Positions 45,456 to 57,652 of a stretch of 64,000 bases of DNA are shown piece by piece. A program made the translations under genes and the position numbers. The number at the start of each line of letters is the position of its first letter. The first letter of the stretch is position 1. Under the pieces are notes generated by a model. It saw only the letters and a list, made by a program, of their open reading frames with translations, made no database searches and was not told the origin of the DNA. Source of the stretch: Xylogone sp. PMI_703 (Eukaryota; Ascomycota; Leotiomycetes). The stretch lies in assembly GCA_021399445.1 (NCBI GenBank), contig JAJTUQ010000001.1:5518001-5582000 (forward strand). Reading direction: 5' to 3'.

Positions 45456-46526
45456 ATGAAGTTCCTATTTGCTTCCATCCTCGTTGCTGCCGGAACATCA
45501 ACAGCAGCAATTCTACCCCAAAGCAACTCACCATGCTACTTCTCACTGATTGCCAGGGGATTTGCCAACGGCTCTGTATCAGAAGATCCTCGAGGCCAAC
45601 TACGTATTGGCGCCGAACTTCCGCAAGGTGAATTTACCTTCAACAATGGTACCACCATGACAGATCAGGATCAGCTGGTCTGCTACATCGATCCCACCAC
45701 CTATCAAGTCAAATGCGGAGGATTTGATACCGATGCCCAGCAGTTTGTACTTGGTGATAACGGCTATCTTCTGGCTCCGCCAGCTGACCCAAACTGGATT
45801 GCCTGTCCCGTGAGCGACGGGGGCTATTTAATCTATAGCGAGGCGGATCTTAACCGTCAAGGATGCGGTTACGTAGTCTTGATCACGGGCGGATGGAGTT
45901 GTGCTGCTCTTGGACGTCCATCTACTGCTACATCTACCGTTGCGGCACCGAGCAGCCCTTCTACCCCGGCCCCAACATCGGCTCCTGCCAGCACCTCCTC
46001 AACCTCGCCTTCATGCCCAACAGACATTGCGGGAGTAGAATTCCAATTCCCACATCTGATAGTCCCAACATCATCAGAGGAGCCGATGCAAGCCTTCGGC
46101 AACTCCTATACCGCCCACATCTCTCCGACCAATACCACCCTCTTCAACTTTGATATCCCTGCGTCCTATAGTGGTCGAACCTGCTCCCTGTTATTTCTTT
46201 TCCCATTTGGTAACCAACTTGACCCCTCCGCTGGCGGGTATACCTTCTCTGGGATAGAGCAAGAGGTGGAACAGAACGGCGGGCTAGACTTTGCGCTTCT
46301 TGATGGTATTGCCAACAACGGGACCACATATGCAACCACGCCGAAGGTGCATACTGATTACGGGAAGACCGAAATCTTGCCCGGGAACCGGTATACGATA
46401 GCCACCTATCCGTGCCAAGGCGGGCAGACGCTGACTTACAGTGTCAGCAGTAGGGGTGGCGTAGAGTTGGACTACTTCCAGGATAGTGCTCCGGCGGCTA
46501 TTGGGCTCTATATCGTTCCATGTTAA
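45456..46526 (+). CDS. Secreted protein with But2 C-terminal domain
   Basis: A single exon encodes 356 residues. A signal peptide (about residues 1-18, MKFLFASILVAAGTSTAA) leads to an N-terminal Cys-containing domain (CYFSLIARGFANGSV, then VCYIDPTTYQVKCGGF and NRQGCGYVVLITGGWSC). A Ser/Thr/Pro-rich linker follows (about residues 152-187). The C-terminal half (EFQFPHLIVPTSSEEP, NTTLFNFDIP, RTCSLLFLFP, and a closing AAIGLYIVPC) is the But2/ubiquitin-3-binding C-terminal domain. In most filamentous fungi this domain is found in secreted cell-wall or effector-type proteins of unknown function; the name derives from a yeast protein and does not imply ubiquitin binding here. Several NxT/NxS sites suggest glycosylation. 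Confidence 0.85.
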   Translation: MKFLFASILVAAGTSTAAILPQSNSPCYFSLIARGFANGSVSEDPRGQLRIGAELPQGEFTFNNGTTMTDQDQLVCYIDPTTYQVKCGGFDTDAQQFVLGDNGYLLAPPADPNWIACPVSDGGYLIYSEADLNRQGCGYVVLITGGWSCAALGRPSTATSTVAAPSSPSTPAPTSAPASTSSTSPSCPTDIAGVEFQFPHLIVPTSSEEPMQAFGNSYTAHISPTNTTLFNFDIPASYSGRTCSLLFLFPFGNQLDPSAGGYTFSGIEQEVEQNGGLDFALLDGIANNGTTYATTPKVHTDYGKTEILPGNRYTIATYPCQGGQTLTYSVSSRGGVELDYFQDSAPAAIGLYIVPC

Positions 46527-48113
46527 GATCAAGGTTCAATGATTACGACATCAGAAAAGTATGTTGAGATTGCTGAGAGAGATGTTCCGTTGGGCTTGAA
46601 TAGGAAGTTGGTCAGCTTGGGAAAGAAAAGCCTTCAGATGCTTGAAAGGTACTAAATGCTGCAATATGTAATGACGGTAACGAAGAAGGCAGGGAAAGAG
46701 GTAATCATAATGAACGCTGTTTCTCGGGCGACTCCGAAAAGCAGGGAAGAAAATGGGAGAGATCAGAGCCAGGATAAGCCACAAAGGCAAAAAATAAGCA
46801 AAGAAAACAAGCATTCAAGATACCGAAGAGCGCTTTCCTAATATGGTGACCCGAACTGTCATCTCATATGTTTTCCTTCCACGTTCCTATTATGTATACG
46901 CCTGCTGTGCGGGCAGCATGGAGAAGTGATACTTGCGTACAGAAAACGAGGATACGCTTTGATAACTCTGACCATGCTCTTCATTGAGCACGGAGTACTC
47001 ACTCAATATCCAACTCCAAGCCGGAGTATCAGGTGAAATTCAAACCCAAAAGGCGCTGTTGCTCTCAACTGCGCCCCCCGCTTTGACCTGCCACCGATGA
47101 GGTTCGAGAGGAGAGGGAAGACGAGACGGGGCATGAATTAACGAGCGGATAGTCCCTCTGTTACATTCGGCTTTATTATTAGCTTACGAAGCGGCTAAGT
47201 ACCGTGCTGTACATCTTCCCATCCAGATTTACGAGCTGCCTTACGCCTTGGTACAAGTATTGGAAACACGGCAGGAACCGATGAGCACGTACCCGTCTGA
47301 TTCTGGACCATGATTCGGATTCCTCTTCTTCCCTCTTTTGGCCTCCCGCGCGGTTCTGCCGTTGGAGTCCGATCTTGGAGGGTATTTGATATGGTACCGT
47401 ACGGTCTAGTAAGCTGACTTGTCATGCCGATGTTTTAGCTGGGCAGATCGCGGTGCGGGAGAGGGGCACGGTACGGCAATATGCAGCAGGCCAGGGTTTG
47501 GGGATGAGACATAGGCTTTTCTAGGGAGGTAGTAGATGTAGTAAAATAGGAGATGTGATAGATTCTTATGTCAGAGAGAAGAGAAAGAGAGGAAGAGCGT
47601 GAACGGACGTACGACAAGGGGCCCCAGCGAGAACGGGTTCATGAAGTGAATCAGGGTATTCATGCATCTGGCTTGTGATGGAGTTTTGGCCTACTCCATA
47701 TTGCTTGTTGGGCTGGGAGTGTGGCTTTGTGGCGGTTGAGGGTTGTAGTGGCCGGGTTGCGGCATTAAACCATCAAGGCGCAAGTCCCGCATGTTCAAAC
47801 GACCTCTTTGCGGCGGGGCCAGAATCGATCGTAGCTGCAGATTGTGTTTGGAGTCCCTGCATTAAATTACCTTCCCTTACCAGCACGGTACTGGTACCGG
47901 GCGGTACGCTTGGAGCTTGTCCGGCATATGCAGAGTCAATTAAGGGAGGGGGAACAAGGGCTTCTCGGTGTTCATCTCCTACATTAGGAAGTTTTCTCTA
48001 TCTTACCCAAAAAAGTTCTATATGCTGTTTCTGTTTCTCGTATATCTTACCTATTTAAATTACCCACAGATCATATAATCGTCTTGGCATGGTTAGGTTA
48101 GCCTCCTCAGTAT
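46527..48113. other. Intergenic stretch, GTAC-enriched in part
   Basis: About 1.6 kb between convergent gene ends. Open frames at 46551-46814 (minus) and 47675-48058 (plus) have no domain signal. GTAC tetramers recur around 47190-47480 and 47880-47915 (including GGTACTGGTACC), as in the 33.4-36.4 kb island. Confidence 0.5.
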
Positions 48114-50187
48114 TCAGACACTGCTGCCCCCATCACTATCCTCCTTGTCTCCCTCTCCGCTTGTCCATCCTGTGCCTGCCTGCACAAACACCATCACCAG
48201 GGCTATCGCGCTTCCTGCCAAGAATACAACTCTCAGCGATCCGGCATAAGCATTGACCGCGACGGCCTTTTCTACGCCGTGTAATCCTTGTACCAGAGCT
48301 GGACTCCCCAGCAACCTCCGGACTAGATCTTCTTTCCCCTCCATCCCTCCATGTTCCGCAAATCCCTTTTCCAGTGCATCATACAGCGTTCTAACAAACA
48401 TTCCCCCACCAATAGCACTGCCAAAAGAGCCAGCAAAGCCTCGGAAAGTTGCAAGCAATGACGTGGAGATGAAGCTTGTTCCCGGAGGAGAGAGGTGAAG
48501 CAAGTGTGCCAGTGTGTAGTTCAATGCAGCTCCAATCGAAATTCCGTTAAGAAAGACGGACAGGATGAAGAGTAGAGGCGATAAACTAGGCGATGCAATT
48601 CGGGAGATCAGGAATAAAGTAGCTGCAAAAGCCGTTAGGGTGAGGACGCAGCCTCTATAAATCGTAGTTAGCTCGACCCTGAATAACAAATACACTGTAA
48701 TTGGACGACAGTAATAGGATGAGAATACTGGGACAACGTACGACCAGAAGCTTCCATCTCTCTTGATATGTAACAGTCCTGCAAGTAGACCTCCCAGCGC
48801 GAATCCGAAGTTTGTGGGAATAAGGATTGATCCTGCAGAGGCTGGCGACCAGCCAAGAACAGAAATCGCATAGACCGGACTGAAGAACAGCACCATCCAT
48901 CTGGCTGACATAGAGCCTAGTGTTGCAAGACATGAGAGTAATGCACCACGAGATTTCAGCAATGACACTGGAATTATCGGGTCACGCGCCACGAAATTTT
49001 CGTTGAGAATGAATATGGTTAAAGTTACGCCAGAGACCGCAATAGGCACCCAAAGTACTTTCTGAGAGGAGAGTCCAAAGAGGAAAAGGATTATCGAAGC
49101 AGACTGGACAGGCTTAGATTCTGAACAGTCGCCAGCAAAAGAGAATAGAGAAAGCTTACCAGCGTAATAGCCCCCAGATAATCTATGCCCGCCAGTTTTG
49201 CACTAAGAGGCCTTTCTGTGGAGCTCCTTGGGCCAGAAGTAAAAGTCTTTGGAATACTAAGGTATATTCCTGTCCCTGCGAGGATAGCCAGCGGGCATTG
49301 TATCCAAAATAGAAACCTCTTATCAAATAATCAGTACATAACTTCTATATCATAACCATGAGCTGAGATAGGATGCACATACCCATCCAGTAACATGCAC
49401 CAAGGCACCTGCAATGACAGCACCCAATGAAACGCCAACAGTAAATCCAGTGTTGACTAGACCCACAAACAGTCCTCTCTTCTTCTTCCCTGATAGCTCC
49501 AAAATAAGAATTATGGAAATGGTCATAATACCTGCACCACCCACACCACTAGTTGCTCTTCCGAGAAGGAAGGTGTGGAGGTTTCGGGCCTGGGAAGTGA
49601 TTATGGCACCAAGTGAGAAGAACACAGAGGAAACCAGAATACAGGACCTTGGTGAGAAGATTTGTGCGAGTCTTCCAGCTAGAGGTGCTAAACTGGACGT
49701 TGATATCTATACACAGGGGTTAGTACCATATCGCGTGATGATGTTCCGATATTGGAATATTACCAAGTAGGCAGATGTGAACCAATTTGCAGAAGCAAAG
49801 GCATCTAAATCTGCTGCAATATTGGATTGCGTAGTGGTGATAAGAGACATATTGGAAGCTATCTGCTCGTTAGCATTCTCTCCTAATTCTAATAGCCATT
49901 CTGGAGAATGTCTCCTGAATCGAGACATGACAATTGAAAAAAATTATAGTAAATCTACCTTGCAGAAAAATCAATCCCCATAAGCTTACGGCTATCAAGA
50001 GCCCCCTCAAACCGCTAACCTGCTGGTTCGCAGCGCCATCGTTGTCCTGGCTGCTGCCGTCACTTCCATATTGGCCGTCTGTAAGCGTGGCAGACGAGTC
50101 ATCGCCTCGCAGAGTCGAATCTTGGTCTACCAAGAGCGCAGTGGTTTCAGCTGGCTCCGGCGCCACTGTTGCTGCAACCCGTGGCAT
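48114..50187 (-). CDS. MFS transporter, DHA2 family (vacuolar amino-acid/drug type)
   Basis: Six exons (49959-50187, 49764-49858, 49383-49706, 49160-49318, 48742-49103, 48114-48654) give 569 residues. A hydrophilic N-terminus leads to helix 1 (LLIAVSLWGLIFLQASNMSL), then TTTQSNIAADLDAFASANWF, GRATSGVGGAGIMTISIILI and the motif-C-like GFTVGVSLGAVIAGALVHVT, as in 14-helix DHA2 transporters of the VBA/Fnx type that move basic amino acids into the vacuole or export drugs. Later helices include GWSPASAGSILIPTNFGFAL. The start at 50187 is the first ATG in frame. Substrate and membrane (vacuole or plasma membrane) cannot be told from sequence. All introns are in frame with GT..AG ends; the last acceptor follows a GCTAAC branch site. 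Confidence 0.88.
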
Positions 50188-51052
50188 CCGTATCCTCCTA
50201 TTCTCGACTTCTGATCCTTGGACTTTGATGCCGTGATCTCGTGACTCCCAGTAAATGCCAAGTTCGACGTCCAATTAAGCTATTCTTGCATACAAAAGGC
50301 TAGCAGAAAGTTCGTTATCTCTAATATGTGCAGTCCCTCAAATTGGGCGCATCAAATGGCTATAGCATAACTCAATTGATTATAAAGTGAATACAAAAAT
50401 TAGTTCGCGGATTATAAAATAATGAAATTGATGATGAATAGATGATGGTAGCCTGAGAGAAGTGCGCTTGTAATCACTTAAAACTCATTTGCTCGATTCG
50501 TCAGCAACTGGACAAACACGGCAAGTGCAAAGGGCGCCAGCCGTCCTTGCCGTCAACATCTCGAGCATTGACCTCATCCAATCATTGAAGCTAGTTTGCA
50601 CAATTCGAGTCTCATTTCTTACTACTTTCTGCCACCTGCAATGCATCAAGCTATTGTAATCTTCTCATTGGGTTCTTTAGATTCATTATCTGAGCTTAGA
50701 ATCTGCGGAGTCCTGATATGATAAGGTGAGGCACTATTAGGTAATGTATTTCACAGGAACAGTGGGATTGTGACAGAATCATTTGATTGGCTATATTCTA
50801 CAGCAAATATTGAAAAGAAAAAAAAGCTGTTCCTTCCTGCTTTGGCAAAGATCAGTCTCTGAATTGTCCCGTACCCCAGAAGATTTCTAGAAGCCGGTGT
50901 CTTCAGGTAGGATATACAGCATATATTATACTGCACAACCTGCCAGAGGACAAAACAAAGTCGCTGATGGGCCGGGTAAATTTCCAAATACTTATACAAT
51001 AACTCATTAATCCCTATCATTCCAAGCACAAATCGCCCGGAAATTCAGTCCA
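50188..51052. other. Intergenic stretch between the DHA2 gene and the DNMT5-like gene
   Basis: About 860 bases. The left part is the promoter of the transporter (which runs leftward) and the right part is the 3' UTR of the DNMT5-like gene. It is AT-rich. No gene seen. Confidence 0.6.
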
Positions 51053-54000
51053 TCACTTTAGTAAATGAGCAACGGGGCTACAAAGTCCGCCAAGATCACC
51101 CTTCACCCGCTCAATTAGGATAGCACTGTCATCAAAATCATGGTAGGGAGCCGTATCCTTAGGGGAACGCGGTCCGATCATGATATTCTTATTCTGACGT
51201 TCCTGAAATAGGTCAATATCGATGGTATGTGCAACCAGGAAATGATAGATATGAACGTGTTTCTTCTGTCCGTATCTTCGTGCTCGTCCAATAGCTTGCG
51301 TCATCGCGTGATTGTATTCTTCCTTCGCATTAGATCCGTTGGTGTAATAAGGACTGAGAAAAATAATGTGATTTGCACATGTTAGGTTACTAAGCCAGTC
51401 AGTATTCATAGCACGCTTGGGGGTTGAAAGGAAACTGCTCACCTTCCAGCGGCTGATGTATCTCCAACATTCATGATCAAGACTCTGCTGCTCGTTTTGC
51501 CTTTTTGGAATTGTGTGAGGATCTTTGACCGATCTGTAGTTTTGGCGATAGTAAGGTCAGAAAACTGGATGTCAGCAGCGTTAAGAACTTCCTTGACCCT
51601 ATGTGTAAGTGTGCGGAATTGAAGAAAGAGCAGGATCTTATCGTCGTCAGGGATCCTGTTAAGAAGCTCGATGACTCCATCTACTTTCGGACCGTAAGCT
51701 GAGAAACTGGTAAAAGTATTCGCATCCATTTCTGTGCCACTATATTGCGTGTGCTCCTCCAAGACTGCGGTACATCCCTCCACGGGGCATTCCGCCTGGG
51801 AAGAAACATCGCAGTGTATGTTACAAACTATGTGTCCACACGTTGTCAGTATGACTGTCTCGCTGAGGGACGGAATAGCTCTATGACACTTGTCGCACAT
51901 AGTATCAACGTTTGATTCCTTCATGCTACGTTCCACAGATAGATCATAGATGTGGAGGATAGATTCGAAGTGACGAAGGGCACGCTTTTGAATCACTAAT
52001 TTTTCTTGGAGGTCGTTGAGAATGGCACACTCTTGTCTGAGGTTTACCACTTTTTGAGTTAAATGGCCGAGACCAACCTTATGGCTCTTGCCCTTAGGCA
52101 AAAGAGGCAGTTGTGTCTCTTCGACATTCGTAGTTCCGGTCCGGTAAAATTTTCTCCAATCATCCACCGAATAGTTTTCCTCAGCCGATTGAATAGCAAG
52201 CTTTATTTCTTCAGTAACCTCCTTATCTTCAGGAGCACTTCTCCGCAAACGGGCTTTCAGGTCATCATAGATTTTGCAGCTGCTTTCCGGGTCCCTGTTG
52301 AGCCATTCAGCATGCTTCAAATGGTCCTCAAACGAGCGGCTCAATTCCATATAATCATTTCCTCGGATGTCAATCATCATTTCAAGCTGCTGACGAGTAT
52401 CCAGTGCAGTGGAAGTCAGGTTGGTGAAAGAAAAGAATGTCGCACGCAGGATCAGAGCTTCCTTGCCATCTTCACAATCCGTCACTAGATCTCCCCTGAT
52501 CTGTCTTTCCAGAATGTCGTCTTTTCTTACTTCTTGCATCTCAAAGCCAGTATCGGCAAGTTTTTGCATGAATTCTTGATATAATGCCCTTTCAGCTGGT
52601 TGAAGGGAGCCAATTTGAAGGTGGTTTGAAGAGTCAAAGGTTGTTGAATGGACGGCGTTCTAAACTTTCATAAGTATCCACTTGTGCAGAGCTATACATC
52701 AACACTTACCTGCCTGACAAATTGATCTAGGAAACGCTGCGCATACTGATGTCGCCGCTCTTGCCACGCCGGAGAAGGTAAAGTTTGGAAAGTTCGAAAT
52801 AACTCGCTTCCTAAATGAATATTAGAGTGGCTGTTCTCATTGATTGGGTGATGAAGCCGCTTACTAGTAAGTTCCCTTGCTGGTCCCTTTGCTACATCTG
52901 TATTCATGGAAGCAAAGTCATCCACCCCTAATCTAATGCCCACGAGCTTTGCCATATTCTTGATATCTGTGAAACTTCCAAGCGAGGGTGTTCCCGACAA
53001 TGCCCACCGACAATGCGCCTTGAAATTTTCGAGCACCATGCTCACATGGGGAGTCAAATAAGTGTACTCATCAATAACGACGCGAGCGAATTTGAAGATT
53101 TCAAATACTGGAGCTCTCCAGCTGGCCCATTCATTCTCGCTGCCACTATTATCTCTGGAACTTCGCCATTGATAATTGGTTCTACTATTCTTCCGTGGGC
53201 TACTTGTCTCACTGTCTTGGATCTGCTTCAACCTCCAAGCTTGATATGCAGCTCCTCTTCTGCGCTTTGAGGAGACAGGAACCTCGATAGAGTCCGCCAT
53301 TTCAAGGCTTATATTATATTGATGTTCTAAGATCGTTCGAAAATTGGCCGGATCGCTCTTGAGGAGAATCGTGTTTTGTGCAATAGCTTTGAGTGCCTCT
53401 CTATACCAAGCGTATTTTGCACGTGTACTGGTCGATTGAAGTGGTTCCAACATACCCGCAAATTCAGCAAGGTTATCCATATATGCCTTGCTTTCTAGTA
53501 TGTTCCAGCTTGCAATGATGATGTTAGCTTCCTGAATGTCGGCTATAGTCAGTGCCCTAAGACTCTGAGTGTTCTTAATAATAAGAACTTCCCCCCGAGA
53601 ATCAGCTGGTAAAAATTTTGTGACTTCGTAGTCCCATTGCTCATATAAATGTGGCGGCACGAATATTATTGTAGCTTTGACAGAAATCATATCCTCTGGA
53701 GATTCCAAAGTAGTAGCGATGTCAATCTCTCGTTGGCAGTCAAGGAGAGCTAGAGTCGTGATCGTTTTTCCAAATCCAACTTCGTGGCCCTGGATTCCAC
53801 CACGAACCAGACACTTTCGCGCTGCTCTTCCCTCTGCGCGATACCCAATATGTCTTGCTCTCATCTCCACAACTTCCTCTTCGATGAACACTGCGGGGTG
53901 CCTCTCCTGTTCTATCATCCAAGCAACAGACGCTTCTTGGTCATCCCTGAGGCAGAATTGGTTTGCAAAGTTTGGTTTTTGAAGCAGCTTATAGTTATCC

Positions 54001-57000
54001 ATTCTGTTATCCTTCAAGAAAAATGGTCTGCACGAGGGCGGCTTCGATGTTCTGTCGTCTGTAACCAAACGCCATGAAACCTCCGCCTCTTCAAGGTGTT
54101 TTCCTTCTCCCAGTTGAGAGAGTGCCCTATGAACAAGCACCGTTTTGTTTACCTCAACCTGAATATCCACAATTCCATTGCTATTAATGCGAAGAAAAGT
54201 TGTAAGGGGAGGTGGTCGGCTTTTCTGCTGATGTTCATACTGTGCTGCCTTTTCCGGATTCTCAACCATTGTGACTCCTTCTGCAGTCCCTTTAATGGCC
54301 GATTTCCAGAGAAGAGGAGGTGGAGTAGGTGCACATGTCTGGCAGATCTGTACGTTTGTAATACTTGTTCTGCCTTGCCATGCCGCATTACCTTGAGAAT
54401 GGCCTTCCACGAATAGTCCCTGAGTGAGCATCCAGCCAAAATTCGCCTCAAAATCCAGCTCCTTTGAACTATCAATAATAATCCATTCGTCCTGGCTCCA
54501 AACGCTGTCAATCTCCATATCAATATTGCTGTGGGCTGTGAGCACTATATCTCGCCCGTAGCAGCTTGGATTCTGAAAATTGCTAGAACTGCAGTCTGAA
54601 ATATGACCGAACTCTACGATCTTATCGGTTGGAAATTCGAAGCCAAAGCTTTCAAATGACATCCATCTACCGTCAGCTTGTATTTCAACCGACCGCTTTG
54701 GCCTGAATGTTTCCTCGGTCTCATTAATAGGCAATTCATAGATCATTGGTGGTTGCCAATCGCATGGCAACCGTGCAACTGTTTGTGGTCGATATTGCCC
54801 ATAACGAAGACGTGTTTTGTCAAGTGTGAACACGTAAGAATGACTGCTGGGATCACCGGTTCGAAGTTCATGATCGAGGTATAAAAATATCGGCCTTTTC
54901 AGATTCTTGCTCCTATTGGCATGGAGAGAATTAAATGCCTGACCACATACTTGAGAACTTTGATAGATTCCCTGGATATCATGTTCTAGATACTGGACAT
55001 CGGCAGGGTCTTCCAATGAGACGGAATATGCATCCCAGACTAGTGAATTCTCGTAATCTTCTAATCCACGTGTAGCTTGAAATGATGGAATGAGGACGGC
55101 ATCGCTAGGCACTGACACTGTTGCTCTAATGTGCTGCATCTGAGGAAGCCAGAATTCCCAATGTCCTTGACAGATATCATCGCCAGTTGGTCGCATTCTT
55201 GCAAAAGGATGCTTTGCTAGATATAGACGGTCTGGTGAGTTTCCAGGAATCTCAGCTGAAACCTGGGCATATGCAAGCCATTCCACACAGTAAGGAGATA
55301 TAGTAAGCGTTATTTTTGCATATTGGGAGTCGAAAATAGCCTCCCATGACTCGAATCGTCGAATACTGCGTAGGTACACCATGGAAGACATGGCCTTGTA
55401 GATTTGGTCTATGATGAGCTTCCAGGTCTCCACACCGGTACTATTTAGGAGATTATAGAATTGTTCGTGCACTTTTTCCCGGTCAAGTTTTGTAAATGTA
55501 AGCATCTTTGGTATAGATTGCTTCAGTAATCTTTCAAATTCAATAGGATCTTTTCGATTTTCCGTATTTGTCTTGATATAATCATGTTTTGGATTTTTGC
55601 CGCAGTCTTCACATGCTGTCTGGTTGCAGATCTTACACTTCAAAATCGTCGATTTGGTTACCCCAAAAGAACCTTCGCAGAAGCACAGTCTGATAGTCTT
55701 TTCAGCCTCCGTTATAATCTTGGCCATTGATACTGGTGTGTATGAGGCAACACTCAGCACTTTTGGGACTAACGAGGTTCGTCCATTAATCGGCCGCAAG
55801 ATAGTGAGCGCACTATTTGGTAATATGCTCGGAGCTGTTGCAGTTGAATCAGACCTAAGCAATTGTTTGAACTGAATGAGACCCGCCAGCATTGCCGCTC
55901 CGACTACAGTAGATGTCATTGCATTGCCGGCTAAGTCTCGAAGCTGCGCCTGGGTGAGTCTGAACAGGTCTAGTTGCTCAACAGGAAGACCTTGAAGAAG
56001 TAGGGCCTCACGACCCATAATTCTCCTACCTTCAACAGTACTGTAAGGAATACCGTTAGGAGTGAGGCATCCAATAATACCGTTCCGTGCAAGATCTTCA
56101 CATCGATGAACGTTTTGAGATAGCTCGAGAAATCGGCTAAGGTGTATTAGAAACAAGTTCAAAGGATGGTTTAAACTGCCTTACCTGTAATATCTATCAT
56201 CAAAACCTCGTTTAATATTTCTCAGGTGTGCGATTTCAATTGTGTCCAGGACTCTGGATACCATACCCCGTATCTTCTTACTCATGTAATCCGGAAGAAC
56301 ACAAGAGCCCCCACCATTCCATTTGGTAAGTTCATGTTTTGTACCAAGACCGTTGTCGGCTCTGTAACGACTGTGACCATCTTTGCACTTAGTCCAATCA
56401 CGCTCCTCATAACCATTGTCCGGGCCATATTCATGATGATCTTCTGATAGGAGTATAGCATCAACTGGCACACTCGCTGGTCTTTCAAATCGTTTCATCA
56501 GCTTAGCCCAAGCATTCAGCTTTATCTCAACTTCATCATTATCAGATTGGAATCGTTCTCTGTTGACGCAGACCATATAGCCACGATTCCTCGTTTGGGG
56601 AAGATAATAATCCTTTGTGTCTATAACGACGGATTTTGTGGAGTAGCCAGCCTGAGCCATAAGATAATCAATGCCACGAGATCCATTTTTCTTTTTCTCA
56701 TCATCAATTTTAGCATCACTCCAAGGAGCACCGCATATATTCTCAAGGATAATGATATCGGGTCGATATTCCCGGGCATATGCGATGATTGCAAATAGGG
56801 TGTCTCCCGACTCTCCTCCTTCTTTAATCTCTTTTCTGGCATTATTGAGCAAAGAGAAGTCGACGCAGGAAAAGCCGGCTACCAGAAGGTTTATATCTCC
56901 AGGTACTGGGACCTTTGCGCCATAAGCTGTAGTACTGAGATATTGTGAGTAAATCGAACTTTCAATAACAGTCGAAGCATAACTTACGCGAGACGAGGTT

Positions 57001-57652
57001 TAGACGGATCTGGATTATCCTCAGTGAGTTCTACAATATCTCGGAAGATAATCGGAGGGCGGAAGTTGATTTCAATATAAGCTTGTTTCCACGCGACAAT
57101 CTCGGCGCTGAATACATGTTCAAAATTGAACGCGATACCATATTTCTTTTTAATATCTACGAGACCTTAGAAAAGATCAGGAAACTGAGGACTGTAACTT
57201 ACTATCTGCGACTTGCATGAGAGCTAGAATAGGGCTTTCTGTACCCGAGCACATTGTTGCAACTCTTAGAGGCTGACCGTCTAGCTTTGATATGACATCT
57301 TTGAATCCTAAGCTCATGGCTTTTTCGGCCAGATCCCTGAATATATCAGAGTTTCTAGACAATGGAGGAAGTTCATAGGCAATGCCACTGTCGTGTCTCC
57401 GCGGGTCTCCCTTCTGTCGACCTGCTCGAGTGGAGGAGCCACGGGGAAGTGTCTCGATGGACTCATCTAGTATACCCAACATGGTTAGTACGCCATAGCA
57501 TGTGTAGATCGAGTATACGTGCGGTTAAGCTTCTGTTTCTTTGTAGAATGTCTGCTAGCCGGGCTATCTGATAGCTCAGGGTCTTCATTCTTCTTTGATT
57601 TCCTGGGAATCTTGCCCTTCGCTGACTTCAGCGGACGCTTTGCGCCCTCCAT
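51053..57652 (-). CDS. DNMT5-type maintenance cytosine-5 DNA methyltransferase fused to SNF2 ATPase and RING
   Basis: The exons supported by frame are 57203-57482, 56988-57156, 56185-56934, 52710-56136, 51443-52659 and 51053-51389. They give 2059 residues from the ATG at 57482. An upstream ATG at 57652 opens a basic, NLS-like stretch (MEGAKRPLKSAKGKIPRKSK) whose join to the rest is unresolved. Methyltransferase motifs: VATMCSGTESPILAL (I), GFSCVDFS with Cys at about 173 (IV), ILENICGAPW (VI), QTRNRGYMV (VIII), RDLAGNAM (X). A zinc module follows (C551, C553, C567, C570, C575, C578, H584). The SNF2 ATPase has GHEVGFGKT (about 1180), VIDEYT (about 1420), WALSGTP, SAAGSNLTCANHI and QAIGRARRYGQ (about 1979). 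A RING (CDKCHRA..CGHIVCNIHC..CPVEGC, about 1795-1845) lies between the ATPase lobes. Known DNMT5 uses ATP to maintain CG methylation on hemimethylated DNA. No chromodomain was seen. Confidence 0.92.

Noticed and set aside
47675..48058. Plus-strand 127-codon open frame
   Set aside because: Lies between convergent gene ends, no family signal; overlaps GTAC-rich non-coding sequence.
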